A stretch of 13,246 bases of DNA from Tulasnella sp. 424 (GCA_019633425.1 WSUB01000400.1:1-13246), one strand, 5' to 3'. Positions 1 through 8,556 are shown, numbered from the stretch's first letter. The notes: generated by a model from the sequence alone, not told the origin. Translations and numbers: made by a program.

Positions 1-10
1 TAAATATGCC

Positions 11-97
11 GCTATGAAATGCTATGCGGTGCTATGCTGCAATACATGCTATATAGCAGTTTATAGCAGTTTATAGCAGTTTATAGCTTTTTATAGC
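11..97. repeat. 10-bp periodic GCTATG / TATAGC repeat
   Basis: GCTATG occurs at 11, 21 and 31 with exactly 10-bp spacing. TATAGC then occurs at 52, 62, 72, 82 and 92 with the same spacing; the three units from 52 to 81 are identical (TATAGCAGTT) and the fourth ends in TTTT. The left half is close to the reverse complement of the right half (GCTAT versus ATAGC), so the block is both tandem and inverted. The pattern is seen directly. That it is a terminal or subterminal repeat of a transposon, as such helical-period arrays can be, is inference. Confidence 0.75.
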
Positions 98-463
98 ACT
101 GACCCCTTTTCCTGATGGGCCTAGGGTACCAAATTCCAGATACAGCCTTCAGCGAGAATCTGGGCCCCAAAGAGTTTACAGATACATAAATTGAGTACAT
201 CTAAAACCTTTTCACGAATAAGTTCGATCCCTATCGCATAATTAGGACTATGAGCCGTTGCATCTCGCAAACGGCCATTTTTACCCCCATTTCCGCCAGC
301 AATAGCTGATTCCCAAAGCAAACCCCCTCCAAAGTGCACCAGAATACTCAGAATATCTATTAAAATTACATAGGTGGTGATTCGCGGCTTGCTTTGCCAT
401 GGCGGGGGAGAAATGAGGGGGTGGTGCAAGGAACCCCCGTGTTGCAAGGAACCACCGACCCCT
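97..463. other. Segment bracketed by CAC(T/C)GACCCCT, possible small repeat element
   Basis: The 11-mer CACTGACCCCT at 97-107 recurs with one mismatch as CACCGACCCCT at 453-463. Just inside the right copy the 11-mer TGCAAGGAACC is tandemly repeated at 425-435 and 443-453, and GGTGG at 421-425 region faces CCACC at 452-456. The minus strand is open for 108 codons (121-447), but the translation matches nothing I recognise and has no clear domain, so I do not call a gene. The bracketing motif could be coincidence, a target duplication or part of the adjoining repeat. Confidence 0.3.
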
Positions 464-501
464 GTACAGTGCGAGAGTACTAACGATAGGCGATGACTGT
501 C

Positions 502-1910
502 TTAAACCGTAATCTTGCCAACACCAGCTCCAGCTCGAACCGTAAGGAGCAGCGCCACGTCAGGAACCCGAAGGATTATACTAGCTAATCTGATATCCAG
601 CGCTTACCTGCAGATAAAACGCCGGTAGTGGCACCAAGAGAGTATGAATAAGGGGCCGAAGTGAAGGAAACGGGTTGAGTTTGGGAGTAGCTCCTCTCCA
701 GTCGTTGCCACCGGGGTTAGCGTTACCGCCTTCCTCGAGTCATCAAGGGTTTCTAATTGCGGGGCAAAGGAGATAAGAAACAGTCGGTCACGGCGGAACG
801 GAAAGTAAGTAGGTGGTTTAGTATCAAACGCACCACAACGTTGACGAAGGCGTCGTTCTCGATAAGCATCTGAGCACCCACGCGGAAGTCGATACCGCCA
901 GTCATAATGTCGCTGTAGTAGCTGCTACGGGAAGATATGGCTAGCTTAGTTCAGGAATCGCCCAACGATTTGCTGGAGCGCCTTACTTGTAGACGTGGCC
1001 CGTGCCGAAGCGGAGGGATGGGAGGCGAGAACCAACTACAAGGAAATGGAAAAGTCGAGTTCCGAGTTGAGTGAGATAGATGATTCAGAAAGCCGCTCAC
1101 GGTGGTGAAGTAGTTGTGGTGATAGGTGACGTGGAAGTGGCCCTTGTCTTCAGAGCCGTTGTTGTCGGAGTGGCCAACTATCGCGATGAACATGAGGCAT
1201 CAGATTTCGTCCCACACAGCACCATTCGAAAGTTCAAAGACATACCAAGAGAGGTCTTGTAGTGGTCGTCGAAGTAGTTCCAGCTGACAGTGACCCAGTC
1301 CGAGCCGTAGTTGATGTCGCAAGCACCGTCGTAGTAATCCTTGCCGCTGTCCATATCCGAGTAGAACTCGTTGTGATCGACTGAAAACGTTGGTGCTACC
1401 TTGAACTTCGATCAAATCCGTAGGAGCCTTGGACTTGTTACAGCTTGAGGTTGCGGATGATGACGTTGGAACTCTTCTTGAGGCGGAATTCACCGCAGGA
1501 GCTCAAAATGGAAGTGTCGGAGCCTAATGTCAGCTGGGTCACCGTCACCCTGAATGATGATGTTGATGCGGACGATCTTGGGTGAGGTGCCTGTGACGGC
1601 GTCACGGAGGGCCGTAAGCGAGGCGACGGTGCTAAGGGAAGCGGGGGTTCTCGTCAGCGTTTAGTTCTGGGACGGTGAGTTGTTCCAAGACTAACATAGT
1701 AGAGACTCAAAGTGGCGTAACCCTCGAGGCCATTCGCACTTCCGGTACCGGTGCTGCCGCCAGGAGTAGTGATCTCGGTAAAGTCGTAGAGGCCTTGGAG
1801 GCACTTGACGATGACTTGGTGCTGGTGGTGGAGCTCTGAGTTGTCGTCGTGGTCTTTGATGTAGTAGTCTATGAGGTGGTAGCCATCGCCACTGTCCCAG
1901 CCACGCATTG
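502..1910 (-). pseudogene. Polysaccharide lyase family 1 (pectate/pectin lyase) pseudogene
   Basis: Read on the minus strand, the pieces give a secreted-type PL1 lyase, an enzyme that cleaves pectin or polygalacturonate by beta-elimination. In order: EGYATL, ASLTALRDAV, LGSDTSIL, NVIIRNLKL, KAPTDLIEVQGSTNVF, VDHNEFYSDMDSGKDYYDG, CDINYGSDWVTVSWNYF, VGHSDNNGS, HVTYHHNYFTT, RLPSLRFGTGHVYN (includes the usual catalytic Arg region), SYYSDIMTGGIDFRVGAQ, FTSAPYSYSLG and AGVGKITV followed by TAA at 502-504. Four canonical introns lie at 1178-1245, 1036-1100, 925-986 and 753-833. The frame breaks near 1541, 1440 (extra T, making a stop), 1382 (extra A), 1100 (a G missing at the donor), about 734 and about 680. 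The last intron (541-607) ends in ACG rather than AG. A Ser/Thr-rich stretch at about 1775-1868 looks like a linker; the 5' boundary is approximate. Alternative: unpolished sequencing errors, but 3.3 kb of open frame elsewhere argues against that. Confidence 0.85.
1775..1910 (-). other. Remnant Ser/Thr linker and possible CBM1 module of the lyase pseudogene
   Basis: In one minus-strand frame, from about 1868 down to 1785, the translation is almost only Thr, Ser and Lys (for example TTTSKTTTTTQSSTTSTK, then SSSSASKAS). This is typical of the flexible O-glycosylated linker between a carbohydrate-binding module and a fungal secreted enzyme. Directly upstream (about 1890-1907) the same frame reads CVAGTV, which resembles the middle of a family 1 cellulose-binding module, but the other cysteines cannot be placed and a stop codon lies between the two. 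The linker is well supported; CBM1 identity is a guess. Confidence 0.45.
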
Positions 1911-2083
1911 CGAATCGTGTCGAAGCCACAACGGAGTCAGGCACGCTCAGGAGAACCTCGGGTGACCCGAACGTACCAATCATTCTGGCATCGACAGACG
2001 CTTCCAGATGCCCAAGTGGTTCAGTGTAACCGGAACTACGAATGCAATTGGTTACTTTTCGTATGGACAATCTAACCCGGACT

Positions 2084-2131
2084 GCGGAAGCCGGGACGAC
2101 CGTGGAAGACGCGCGAGATCAACTCTCGACT
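2084..2131 (+). repeat. Dispersed 48-bp fragment, copy A (AEAGTTVE segment)
   Basis: This segment matches the minus strand of 7784-7832 at 46 of 48 positions with one gap, and is therefore inverted relative to that copy. On the plus strand it lies in an open frame that reads AEAGTTVEDARDQLSTSI and stops with TGA near 2208, so it may be the C-terminal exon of a dispersed or decayed gene. No upstream exon could be attached. It lies just 5' of the lyase pseudogene. Confidence 0.6.
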
Positions 2132-2208
2132 TCCATCTTCAACCGCACCAAACCCCCACAACATGAACCTGACGACTACGACCTATTGTCGGTGGAGGGG
2201 GGCATCTG

Positions 2209-2486
2209 AACACATAAGATTAGGAGCCAAGAATACCTGCCTTCCCTGAATTACTCCAGTAATGTACATGATAGTGCCCAGCCGCGATAATTTGGCAGGA
2301 AGCATCTAATGATCTCGTTACTTACGTAAACAGAGACTCTGAAGTTGGTCAAATATATCGAACAACTATGTAGGAGTCTTCTTTACGTCAACTTGCGAGG
2401 GGGAGATAAATACAGAGCATCTGGTTTCTTGTTCATTGTCAGTCATTCTATTCCCGACTGCTCCCCTTCCGCTCACACTGACAAGG
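2209..2486. other. Intergenic region upstream of the integrase-core gene
   Basis: No coding segment is seen. The only promoter-like feature is an ATAAATA at 2406-2412, about 75 bp upstream of the ATG at 2487. No terminal inverted repeat pairing with the 3' flank of the following gene was noticed by eye. Confidence 0.4.
2406..2412 (+). promoter_or_regulatory. TATA-like box of the integrase-core gene
   Basis: ATAAATA about 75 bp upstream of the chosen ATG. The spacing is plausible for a short 5' leader. There is no independent evidence, so this is a weak call. Confidence 0.25.
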
Positions 2487-4133
2487 ATGCCACCGAAGAA
2501 ACCACGAGAAGACAAGACTAGCAACAATCCGGATGGAAATAACCAATGGGGTGCAAAAGCCTGTAAGTACTCTTGTGTCTCGCAAGTGGGCATCTGGGTA
2601 ATGTTATCTTTCTCAGATCCCGACGATGAGACCCTATCCAAATCGTTACACGAGTACGCACGGAGGAAGTACACGATCCCTCAACGCCTGCAAGCCCTTG
2701 CAGACGACCATGGGCTTGTTGTCGGGTGTGTTTCCTGACCGATAGCATCTTCTACCACGCTGACTTGCTACGTCAGAAAAACAAAGCTCAATGACCTCAA
2801 TAACAAGTATCAAGTCCCCTCTGTACGCAAGAGACTCGAGCCAGGAGCTGAGGTAGAGCTCGTGGCTGAGCAGCTTGACCAAGATACAAGAATGGCAAAT
2901 GGCTACCGTGCCGTCAGTGATCTTCTGCGCATTGGTGGGGTCGCTATTCCTCGGTGAGTTACCCGATCTGTTTCATGTCCTGATTGATCTGATTATCCTG
3001 TGAAGTGATCGCGTTCGTGCTATTATGATCCAGCTTTGTCCTGAAGGCTTTGAGAAACGATTTCCGGGCTCGCGTCGTATTGTTCGGGTTCCATTGACCG
3101 CCTTTGGACCCTTCCACGAAATTGCAAGCGACGGCCATCTGAAGCTTGGCAGTCAGGCCCTCAAGATGGGTCCAGTTGGCCTTCCAATATATGCGATGAA
3201 GGATAAGTGGTCGGACTGTGTTCCATTTATGGTTACAGCCCCGAACGTCCAGACAGAAGCCGCTGTTGGACACCTTTATCTCGACTTTGTTGAGGAGCAG
3301 GGGGGTAAGTATTGCACGTTCCTGTGATTCAGAGAATTGTTGCTTATTACATTTTTAAGCAATCCCCATCCAGTTTACTACAGACTGCGGATCCGAAACA
3401 GGGTGGGTCTATGCGTATCAATATACGTTAAGGTGATTACCCGCATGCGCTTGTGGCGTTCCTATGCTAATATAAGTATCCGGTGTCTTTCAATTCAGAG
3501 AACAAGTCGCCCCCGAAATCGATCTCAATCAATTTCCGCCTCACAGGTTCATCAAGAGTGTGCATAACACTGTCATCGAAGGATTTTGGAGCTGGTTGAG
3601 GAAGAAGCGTGGGCTTCAGATCAAGGAGGCGATTATTCAAGGTCGCGATGAAGGCCGATTCCTCCCGAATAATCCACTTCATATGTATGTCCGTTCCATC
3701 ATTTCTGGCTTGCGCGACGATTGGGTTTCTCACCAATACCTCCCAAAGCGAGGTCTTTTATTTTATTTTCCCTCCTTTGGTTCAGAAAGAGCTTGACGAC
3801 TTCCGGAAGTACTGGAATTATCACAAAGTACGTAGTCAACGTGAGAAGCAAATGGCCCAGAACCACATTCCTATCGATGCGTTTGAGAAACCAGCGAACT
3901 ACGGAGCGATGGATTGTCGAATCCGTATTCCAAAGGAGATTGTTCAGGACCTGAGAACGAAGTTGGAGGAGGAGGTGGGTTCGAGGTCGCTTCACCTTGA
4001 GTTCCTCTCCGCCGAAGCTCAGTGCCGTATATCGGAGATATACAAAGCTATTGGATCGCCAGCGCTCTGCTTTGGCAACGCTTGGGAAGTCTTCACCGCT
4101 ATGGTCGAGTTTGAGCCTGTTATGGAAGAATAG
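2487..4133 (+). CDS. Integrase-core (DDE) domain protein, transposase-derived, 7 exons
   Basis: Exons: 2487-2562, 2617-2725, 2777-2953, 3006-3304, 3360-3432, 3499-3684, 3749-4133. All six introns are GT-AG (51-66 bp) and all joins keep phase, giving 434 aa. Residues 27-81 and 95-128 resemble helix-turn-helix regions (IPQRLQALADDHGLVVG; GYRAVSDLL then IPRDRVRAIM). The catalytic core follows: D163 in SDGHLKL, D229 in TTDCGSE and E272 in SVHNTVIEGFW, a complete D-D-E set. After it come PPLVQKELDDFRKYWN and HKVRSQREKQM. This matches a family common in Agaricomycetes, usually annotated as integrase core domain proteins, related to transposon integrases that bind and join DNA. The start is the first ATG in the frame (MPPKKPRE). 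No terminal inverted repeats were seen, so it may be a domesticated or stranded gene rather than an active element. Enzymatic activity is inferred; family membership is strongly supported. Confidence 0.9.
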
Positions 4134-4525
4134 CATGTAGATGTATTCCCATGTCCTACATTTTCGTCCTCGAACATGCTGTTGAGTGGTTTCCTTGTGT
4201 TCGGATGCTCCCCTTGTGCTTACTCCCCTGGGAATCGGTGAAATGTTCCTTCACAGTCATATCACCTTGGCGAAGGGGTCAAGAAGTCGTTTCATTGCGA
4301 TTAAAACCCCTTTCAAAACGACAGATTTTCGGGCTGTGGGGTACCCACTCAGCACAGTATAAAGGTTTGCCGGGACGTGAGGGGATCCGCACACTCCCCC
4401 TTCCGTTTACACTCTCTCGCGCACGCATTCTCTCTTTCTCGTTCCTCTCACTCCATTATCCTATTCCCTATTACCACACTCGTTCTTGTCTCTCATCTCT
4501 TCTACTCTTGTTAAGGACATCCTCC
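4134..4525. other. Intergenic promoter region between the integrase-core and kinase genes
   Basis: There is no credible gene in these 392 bp. The left part is the 3' flank of the integrase-core gene. The right part holds a TATA-like box at 4358-4363 and a strongly pyrimidine-rich tract from about 4390 to 4455, as often found around transcription starts of fungal genes. The open frame that runs in from 4151 is simply continuous with the first kinase exon. Confidence 0.6.
4358..4363 (+). promoter_or_regulatory. TATA box and downstream CT-rich tract of the alpha-kinase gene
   Basis: TATAAA lies 163-168 bp upstream of the ATG at 4526 and is followed, after about 25-90 bp, by a CT-rich stretch (about 4390-4455). 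This arrangement fits a core promoter with initiation in or near the CT-rich tract. It is inferred from sequence only. Confidence 0.5.
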
Positions 4526-7425
4526 ATGTCCTCCATACCCCAAAATAAGGCGCCCTGCTGTCCAGCTTGCCGTCGCCGTTTTCTGCTCCCACTATCTAAT
4601 GCGACATGCGACCAGTGCCTAGCACTCGCTGATGCCGGTGTCCAGCCTGGATCACCTCGTTTCGTGGAAATCCAGGTGCATGAGTTTCATACACTAGCTG
4701 CGTATTTTCATCCAACTGATGACGACGGCATATCTCTTAGAATTGGCCTCAGTGCAAACGATGCTCTGCTTCGAGTAAATTCTTACATGTTACGGTGACC
4801 GACGGAGTTCCGCAATGTGGGGATTGCATCGAAGGTTCGCTTTTACGTCTCATTTACTGATAATGGTGGTTTTAACGTTGCCTGTTCCCTAGCAACTCCA
4901 CCGGTGGCACCTAATGCTAATCCCTATCTTCCGGCTGGATCAAGAACCCAAGCATCGCCACCAGCTCCCGTTCCGTCCTTTGCATCCCCAGAGGGGTCTG
5001 CTGCTGCTGCTGTCGCGCTTGCACGTCGCAGTGAAGCAACCGCTGTGCGCCTTCGAAAGGTCACTCCCAGCCTCAGTATGGCGGTTTCCCAACAGCAAGG
5101 CACAGCATCGCCAGCATTGGGCGCTCGTTCATCAACAACCTCAGCTCCTCAGCCCCCTACTACCCAAACTCTCAATGCCTTTAGGCACGGTCACGGGGCC
5201 CCTGGCGAATCGCAGATTACAGTGATACTGTTTGTACGTAACTGCAACTAATTGCGAGCTTTCAAAGTCTGGTGCTCACTGATTAATTTTCACATTGCTA
5301 GTTCAAGCTCAGTACGAAGCCGAACAAGCCCGATCCTCAGTTTGGTAAGGTAATTCGGAGCTTTGCTTCTTCAAGACTGTTACCTGGTATGCTCGACTTC
5401 CTCACTTTGCAATATCTGGTCCATGCCGGTGACGTGGGCTATATGTTTCCTACATTTTAGATGTGGTTCATCACGTTCTCGAGAGCCAGTTCAACCAAAT
5501 TTGGGTGAAGCAATACGGGTCATCGCTCCAACCGTAAGTGGTGATGCTCTCGAGAGAAAGAACGCTGAAAACTCCAATGGTGCTGATCCCGTCATTTGTC
5601 ATACAGGCAAACTGAACTTTCTCTTCGACTCTGTGGCAATAACCTGCTCGAAGATGGAACCGCAAATCTTTCTCTAGCAGATTTTTATAAACACTATGAA
5701 ACCCACCCTTCTGGTGTTTGCTCAGCTGAGAGGGCCAAATCCCTCCTCAAGACGAACTTCAACAAGAAGGTTCTCATTTTAGAACTTCTCGCTGAGGTTG
5801 AAATTGTAAGTTCCTTCGATCAAGATCTAATCAATCCACCAACTTACTTTATCATCAGTTTAAGAAAAGGACCGAAGTCAACGAGGCCATTGCTTCGGTG
5901 CGCACTCCGGCCGAGTCGATCTCAGGGACTCGCCGCAAGCGCTCGCGGATGCCATCAGTATCTGCTATGCCTGGTAGGTCGATTTGTCAGGATGCCAGCG
6001 AACACTAACTTAATAACTGCCAACAGCTTCTCGCCTGCTGGAAGCACCAAGCAAAGTGTTACCGGCTGCCAAGGCCAGGGCCGCCTCCGTACCAACTGCG
6101 GCCACTCCCGGATACTCGTCAATCCATTTTCGGCGATTCATTCCACGGATTCGTGAAAGTGTTTTGGGAAATGTAAAGTGCTCCTTAGTGGTAGACAATG
6201 GAGATCTTGATGACTCCGACTATCTCATTGGTGAGGTACGCATGAAGGATGAACTCGCAAGGGGCAGCATGAAGAGTGTTTTTGAAGTATGTGAAGTTTA
6301 ACTTTCTCTATCATTCCATTTGGTCGATTACTGACTTGGAAATACATCAGGCAAAGTTCCGCAACAAACTGTACGTCGCCAAGAAATACTTCCGACTTTC
6401 GGACTCTCGAACTAGGCAAAAAATATCGACCGAAGACAATAGCAAAGCCCTCAAGTCCGAGCTTATGCGGTACGGAATCGCTGCCCACTACCTGAAACTT
6501 TTCTTTGAAGTCGCCGCCGATGCGCTTATTGAGGTTGATAAGCGTGCGTCAAACTTTTTTCTTACACAAGATCCTGGATTTTATTGCTAACTGCGGAATA
6601 GGAATTGAGGTCACAAATGCCTTCATTGCTGAGGAGGAGAACGGCGCAACATGGCTTTTTGAGCCACGCATTACGTCCGCTCAACCAATCAAGTATTGTG
6701 GGACGCTCCACCATGCTGTTCCTGCAGATAACTTGGTAAGATCGCCCAGTCCCTGTATTACTCTTGATTCGGGACTCTATCTTATCATCTCGTTTCTCAG
6801 ACAGCAAAGACCGTCCACGCCTTCATTCACTTTGTCACCAGACGCTCTCTAGGAACCCTCATCCTTGCCGACGTTCAAGGTGACGAACCATAGATCACCG
6901 CTATCTACCTGTCTCTTACCAGGCATTATCTTACAGGAAGCACAGGTCGGCTGGAACGTACCGGTCAAGATGGCATCATTCTTTTCGACTTTATGACACA
7001 TACTCCGAACGGGTGTGTACCCTACGCTGTCAATGACTCTTCTTGATGACGCTAATGCTGACCCACTTGATAGGTCATCGGGTCCAGGAGACCATGGCCG
7101 GATTGGGATCAATGCGTACTGGTCAGGCCACCAGTGCAATCTCATTTGCGACACCTTCAAAGCAAACGGCCTTTTCAAAACTTCAGACGAGCCTTCAAGT
7201 GACGAGGATCGCCCTGCTAAGAAGCGTCGGATCGCTGAAACTGCCATGCATTCCCGGCCTATCTACCCACGTTCTCGCAAGATGTCCCTGACGGTTAAGG
7301 AAGAGGATTCCGAAATCGAAGAAATTCCGCCCAAAACTGCCGGAAATTTATCGCCATCACTCCCAGTCGACGATAATACCATTGCCCCGCTGTCTGATGC
7401 CGATGGCGCTCCCCTTCTGGAATGA
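4526..7425 (+). CDS. Alpha-type protein kinase with N-terminal CxxC zinc-finger region, 13 exons
   Basis: Exons: 4526-4675, 4741-4834, 4893-5233, 5302-5344, 5461-5533, 5607-5805, 5859-5973, 6027-6286, 6351-6543, 6602-6735, 6801-6879, 6937-7012, 7074-7425. Every intron is GT-AG (53-116 bp) and all joins keep phase, giving 702 aa. The N-terminus has CxxC pairs at C12/C15, C28/C31, C55/C58 and C76/C79, likely binding zinc. Residues 82-195 are Ala/Pro/Ser-rich and probably disordered. A basic RRKRSR (325-330) and PAKKRRI (633-639) look like nuclear localisation signals. The atypical (MHCK/eEF2K/TRPM-type) kinase domain spans about 385-615: KSVFEAKF, K436/K437 in YVAKKYF (ATP lysine), EPR and IKYCGTL, D558-Q560-G561 in ADVQG, H582 in FMTHT, GDHGRIGI, and H605-x-C607-x3-C611 (structural zinc). 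It phosphorylates Ser/Thr in known relatives; the substrate here is unknown. The Ser/Glu-rich acidic tail ends in ADGAPLLE. All key residues appear present. Confidence 0.92.
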
Positions 7426-7737
7426 TAAAAGGCGTCGCTTTCAAGTGCTAACTCACATTGTTTGCACCGATACCCTGTTTTCATTGACTCCTATCGACAT
7501 TCCTTCGACTCCCTCCTCCTAAATCACCCTTAATACCTCTAGAGCATTTTATTACCTTCGTCTGCTATATATAACATCGCTTCCATATTCTTGTTCAAGT
7601 AATATAAGCGCAATTTATGTGGTGGGCGGTTCAGTTGGTTGTTTCGCTACCATCGAGATTATGAGACACCATGATGGACACAGCAGCGGTATACATACAT
7701 TAATATCGTTTATGACTATAATGATATCTTGTAGCGG

Positions 7738-7753
7738 TCCCGTTAGGACGGGA
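7738..7753. repeat. Small perfect hairpin TCCCGT-TAGG-ACGGGA
   Basis: A six-base-pair perfect stem with a four-base loop. On the minus strand its loop holds a TAA stop that closes one of the open frames in the decayed segment. It is short enough to be chance. Confidence 0.4.
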
Positions 7754-7783
7754 GGGAAGCGGTTGTGGTGAGTTGCGCGTCTG

Positions 7784-7832
7784 AGTCGAAAGTTGAACTC
7801 GCGCGTCCTTCCACGGTCGTCCCGGCTTCCGC
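7784..7832 (-). repeat. Dispersed 48-bp fragment, copy B (inverted relative to 2084-2131)
   Basis: The reverse complement matches 2084-2131 with two substitutions and one inserted G in a run (GGAAGGAC against GGAAGAC). The insertion breaks the reading frame that the other copy keeps: AEAGTTVE is followed by DAR-QLST only after a shift. The shared protein reading suggests both derive from a coding exon, with this copy decayed. Confidence 0.6.
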
Positions 7833-8529
7833 ACCGGACTGCGGTGGAGCCGAAGACGGTGACGAAGATGACGTGACCAAGGGAATAAGTACTTGCTCCA
7901 CTCCATCTCGCTGGTTTTGCGAGGGCGTTCTGAATCTCAACAGCGGGACAAAAAGGTTCGAGGTGTTGTGAATGGAATTGAGGATCCGACGGCAACGTAA
8001 GCGAAAGGCCTATAATTACAGCCTCGCACCGTACAAGGACACCCATAGCCAAGCGTTTCGGGTAGGAATTCACGTCGGCCACTGCAAACCGAGAGATCCA
8101 AGAGTACAAACAAAGTAAGTTGGCTCCCAAGATAGCGAGCACGGGAGGATTGGGAATCGATGACGTCATGACTTCAGGGAGATCGACCTTCTAAGATCCT
8201 TGGTCCAAACTCTTGAAAGTCATCCAATCCAAATCGTAGCGGCGCACGGAGGCGCCATTTCCCCGAGTCCCTGCATGAGAGAATACATATATTCAACACA
8301 ATGTTTAAGTAGCCTTCAATGAAGAATATAACCAATTGGTGTCGAACCAGAACGGAACTAGTCGGAGTCGGAGATCTCCTCACAGTCTCCAAGGCGGACG
8401 ATGATGAAATGAAGAGAGTGAGTTACATACCTGCAACTTCCCCGTTCTGACAACAGAGGGTGGGTTGCTCGGTCCGAACCCCTAAAAGCTTTAGTTCAAC
8501 TGTCTGTGTAGTGAGCACGCGAAGGTCAC

Positions 8530-8556
8530 GTGCTCGGCGGCTGCCGCCACCGAGAC
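8530..8556. repeat. GC-rich imperfect hairpin
   Basis: CTCGGCGG and CCGCCACCGAG are imperfectly complementary around a CTG centre, with a three-base bulge. The CTCGGCGGC core is shared with the left inner arm of the stronger hairpin at 8965-9017. Confidence 0.4.

Noticed and set aside
121..447. 108-codon minus-strand frame
   Set aside because: Unrecognised translation without domain, signal or intron context, inside a probable repeat segment.
1654..2070. 138-codon minus-strand open frame at the lyase 5' end
   Set aside because: It mixes linker and lyase N-terminal sequence in the wrong frame for most of its length; part of the pseudogene, not a separate gene.
3699..4136. 145-codon open frame on the minus strand
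   Set aside because: Antisense to the last exon of the integrase-core gene, with no recognisable domain.
5345..5460. Possible extra mini-exon within the 116-bp kinase intron
   Set aside because: The only candidate (11 nt between an AG and a GTATGC) would break the phase needed to join the flanking exons.
7615..8169. 184-codon minus-strand frame with weakly hydrophobic N-terminal part
   Set aside because: No family resemblance, and the embedded copy B fragment is conserved in a different frame, so this frame is probably not the coding one.
8174..8392. Hydrophobic peptide resembling a transmembrane helix on the minus strand
   Set aside because: It runs into a polypyrimidine-AG that looks like an intron end and could not be joined to neighbouring exons in a consistent phase.
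8461..8500. Possible tRNA T-arm (GGTTCGGACC-like on the minus strand)
   Set aside because: The stem bases flanking the loop do not pair and no acceptor, D or anticodon arm could be placed.
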